Source: SIAJ01 sp036266155
Lineage (GTDB): Bacteria > Planctomycetota > Planctomycetia > Gemmatales > Gemmataceae
Reading direction: 5' to 3'
NCBI GenBank assembly: GCA_036266155.1
Contig: DATANR010000210.1
Span: 1-22,871, forward strand
Length of the DNA: 22,871 bases
Shown here piece by piece: positions 21,270-22,871 of the stretch; within the stretch, counting starts at the first letter, position 1, and every line of letters starts with the position of its first letter. The position numbers and the translations under genes were made by a program. The notes under the pieces are model-generated. The model had not been told where the DNA came from and did not search any database. It saw only the letters and a list, made by a program, of their open reading frames with translations.

Positions 21270-21355
21270 GGAGACCGAGGCGCAGCGAGGTCGACGCCGT
21301 CGTGGGCAAGTGCCGCGTCGCCCGCGCTGCACTTCGGTCTCCGCGGCACTCGCCC
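21270..21355. repeat. interleaved inverted repeats (A-B-A'-B') upstream of uppS
   Basis: A (21270-21287) pairs with A' (21325-21342), 16 of 18 bases complementary; B (21304-21317) pairs with B' (21342-21355), 13 of 14. The pairs interleave, so both helices together make a pseudoknot-like arrangement, or the two hairpins exclude each other. It lies in the 154-base gap between purA and uppS. Confidence 0.8.
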
Positions 21356-21397
21356 GCTGTCTTTTCCAAGTTTCATGTTTGGTCGGAGACTGGGTCC

Positions 21398-22144
21398 ATG
21401 TCCGAACTTGAAACTCGAAACTTGAAACCTGAAACTCTGCCTCGCCACATCGCCATGATCATGGACGGCAACGGCCGCTGGGCGCGCGAGCGGTCGCTGG
21501 AACGGATTGAAGGCCACGTTCGTGGCGCCGCGACGGTTCGGAAGATCGTTGAGGAATGTTGCCGGCTCGGCATTGGCCAACTCACGCTCTACAGCTTCAG
21601 CTCCGAAAACTGGAAGCGACCGCGACCGGAGGTCGACTTCCTGATGCGTCTGCTCGTGCAGTACCTTGTCGACGAGCGGCCGGAGATCATGCGGCAGAAC
21701 ATCCGCTTCCGCGTGATTGGCCGGCGAACGGAATTAAGCCCGGAGGTCGTTGCCGAAATTGAAGAGACCGAGCGCCTGAGTGCCGCGAACACGGGACTGA
21801 CGCTGGTGCTCGCGGTCAACTATGGCTCGCGCACGGAGATCGTGGATGCCGTGCGTTCGATCGCGGAACGCGTCCGATGCGGCGACCTGCAGGTCGCCGA
21901 TATTGACGAGGGGGCGATTTCCGATTCGCTTTACACCGCGGGCATGCCCGACCCGGACTTGCTGATCCGCACGGCCGGCGAAATGCGCGTGAGCAACTAT
22001 TTGCTCTGGCAGATCTCGTACGCCGAATTGTGGGTGACGCCGATCTGCTGGCCTGACTTCACGACCGAGATTTTTCATTCCGCCCTGCGCGACTACGCGA
22101 GCCGCGAACGGCGCTTCGGCGGGCTCAAGACGGCGACGGCCTGA
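21398..22144 (+). CDS. uppS: undecaprenyl diphosphate synthase (isoprenyl transferase)
   Basis: UppS condenses farnesyl diphosphate with eight isopentenyl units to make the C55 lipid carrier precursor for peptidoglycan and other wall polymers. The 248-residue protein has the catalytic MDGNGRWA motif with Asp23 and His40 in RIEGHVRGA, the LTLYSFSSENWKRP block and the LIRTAGEMRVSNYLLWQ, AELWVT and WPDF segments. ATG 21398 has GGAG at 21385-21388 with 9-nt spacing. The first 14 residues after Met are translated from a heptanucleotide repeat (21408-21435) and are not conserved in the family; internal ATGs at 21455 and 21461, just before Asp23, are fallbacks. cdsA follows after 3 nt, as in many bacteria. 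Confidence 0.93.
   Translation: MSELETRNLKPETLPRHIAMIMDGNGRWARERSLERIEGHVRGAATVRKIVEECCRLGIGQLTLYSFSSENWKRPRPEVDFLMRLLVQYLVDERPEIMRQNIRFRVIGRRTELSPEVVAEIEETERLSAANTGLTLVLAVNYGSRTEIVDAVRSIAERVRCGDLQVADIDEGAISDSLYTAGMPDPDLLIRTAGEMRVSNYLLWQISYAELWVTPICWPDFTTEIFHSALRDYASRERRFGGLKTATA
21408..21435 (+). repeat. four tandem heptanucleotide units inside the start of uppS
   Basis: TTGAAAC, TCGAAAC, TTGAAAC and CTGAAAC follow directly, each 7 bp with the constant GAAAC. They lie in codons 4-13 of uppS. An inverted partner CAAGTTTC at 21367-21374 can pair with GAAACTTG at 21417-21424, placing the Shine-Dalgarno and ATG in the loop. Confidence 0.85.
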
Positions 22145-22147
22145 ACC

Positions 22148-22871
22148 ATGCTCCGCACGCGCCTCTGGATGGGCTCGCTTCTCATCGGACTGGCGGTTCT
22201 CCTCTTGATGGAGGACCGCTGGTTCGCTCCGTGGTATCCGATCCTGTTCGCCTGCTATTTCGCCGCCTCTCTGGCGGCGACTCGCGAACTCCTCGATCTA
22301 CTGCCGGAGAGCGTGCGGCCCGCGGAAGCGCTGACGATGGCATTCATCTGCGTGATCGTCGCCTTCAATTGGTGGCCGGCGTTCCTGGCGACGCGCGATG
22401 TGCCGCCGGGACTGGGCGTGTGGGATCTGATCGGGGCCTGCGTTTTGATTGGAGTCGGAGCGGCGTTCGTATACGAGATGCGTCGCTTTCATGGGCTGAA
22501 CCGAATCACCGAGCGCATCGCGCTAACGGCCTTCGTGCTCATCTATCTCGGCGTGTTGCCGAGCTTCCTGGCGCAACTGCGTTGGCTGCCCGATGGCAAG
22601 TCGACGGTCGCGATTGCATTGACGGTATTCGTTCCCAAAGGCAACGACATCGGGGCCTATTTCACGGGCAAGTTCCTCACGGGCCGCCTGCTCGGCCGCA
22701 CGCCGATGACGCCGCTGTTGAGCCCGAAGAAGACGTGGCAAGGGGCCATCGGCGGGATGCTTGCGTCCGTGTTGGTTGCCGTTGCGATACAGTACGGCTG
22801 GCCGGTGATCCCCGGCGGCTGGATCGGTGCGATCTGCTTTGGAATGACGGTGGGCCTTGCTGGGATCGTCG
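22148..22871 (+). CDS. cdsA: phosphatidate cytidylyltransferase (3' truncated by window end)
   Basis: CdsA makes CDP-diacylglycerol from phosphatidate and CTP at the membrane, feeding phospholipid synthesis. From ATG 22148, three bases after the uppS stop, 241 codons are open to the last base without a stop. The protein starts MLRTRLWMGSLLIGLAVLLL and has repeated hydrophobic helices. The conserved C-terminal signature begins to appear: FVPKGNDIGAYFTGK, GRLLGRTPMTPLLSPKKTW followed by QGAIGG (the SPKKTWEG-type motif of CdsA). The final catalytic DRxD segment lies beyond the window. The uppS-cdsA order is a conserved arrangement and the two are surely co-transcribed. Confidence 0.93.
   Translation, partial: MLRTRLWMGSLLIGLAVLLLMEDRWFAPWYPILFACYFAASLAATRELLDLLPESVRPAEALTMAFICVIVAFNWWPAFLATRDVPPGLGVWDLIGACVLIGVGAAFVYEMRRFHGLNRITERIALTAFVLIYLGVLPSFLAQLRWLPDGKSTVAIALTVFVPKGNDIGAYFTGKFLTGRLLGRTPMTPLLSPKKTWQGAIGGMLASVLVAVAIQYGWPVIPGGWIGAICFGMTVGLAGIV

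Noticed and set aside
21408..21435. Heptamer repeat as a CRISPR or plasmid iteron
   Set aside because: Units are 7 bp without spacers, lie in a coding region, and no cas or replication gene is nearby.
1..22871. tRNA, rRNA or known riboswitch genes
   Set aside because: No cloverleaf, rRNA segment or recognised riboswitch core was seen in any gap on either strand by eye; a covariance-model search was not possible.

Overview
The window looks like chromosomal DNA of a high-GC planctomycete, most probably Gemmataceae or a close relative. This is inferred from the protein set: a PQQ-like beta-propeller beginning with a WPQFRGP-type motif, a Ser/Thr kinase with a DYAGLEK activation segment, an RpoZ with NKVGGRFKLSTLIQKR, a DUF6941 protein, a BrnT-like toxin pair, and the yicC-gmk-rpoZ order. 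No rRNA or tRNA gene, CRISPR array, integrase or transposase was seen, so the exact lineage is not proven.

Left part (1-4536): the end of a DUF6941 protein with a small ORF behind it; a secreted SGNH hydrolase (minus) divergent from a family 4 [4Fe-4S] uracil-DNA glycosylase (plus); then a Ser/Thr kinase carrying a degenerate receiver domain (minus), divergent from an FHA-STAS fusion protein (plus). The last two form a candidate signalling pair.

Housekeeping cluster (4702-8351): secG, yicC, gmk, rpoZ and a 491-residue membrane protein, all on the plus strand with tight spacing or overlaps and several GTG or TTG starts. It is followed by a 474-base gap holding a strikingly symmetric nest of palindromes (8386-8772).

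Centre (8826-13982): a minus-strand operon of a PQQ-like propeller protein and a Tat-exported amidohydrolase-2 protein, driven by a good sigma-70-like promoter. Divergent from it lie two tandem POT-family (PTR2) peptide transporters that overlap by one base.

Right part: an alanine-glyoxylate/serine-pyruvate type aminotransferase (minus); divergent murB followed by a short FtsQ-like protein, an arrangement reminiscent of the division/cell-wall (dcw) cluster; then an accessory-looking stretch with an AT-richer HEAT-repeat protein and a BrnT-like toxin/HTH antitoxin pair flanked by 82-bp direct repeats. After a secreted carboxypeptidase-regulatory-like protein come purA, uppS and cdsA (cut by the window end). 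The purA leader contains a strong terminator hairpin 12 nt before its start codon with possible alternative pairings. The uppS leader carries interleaved inverted repeats, and its first codons lie in a tandem heptanucleotide repeat.

The most unusual signals are therefore non-coding: the nested palindrome, the repeat-flanked toxin cassette, and the structured leaders of purA and uppS. No complete undescribed enzymatic or defence system was recognised.
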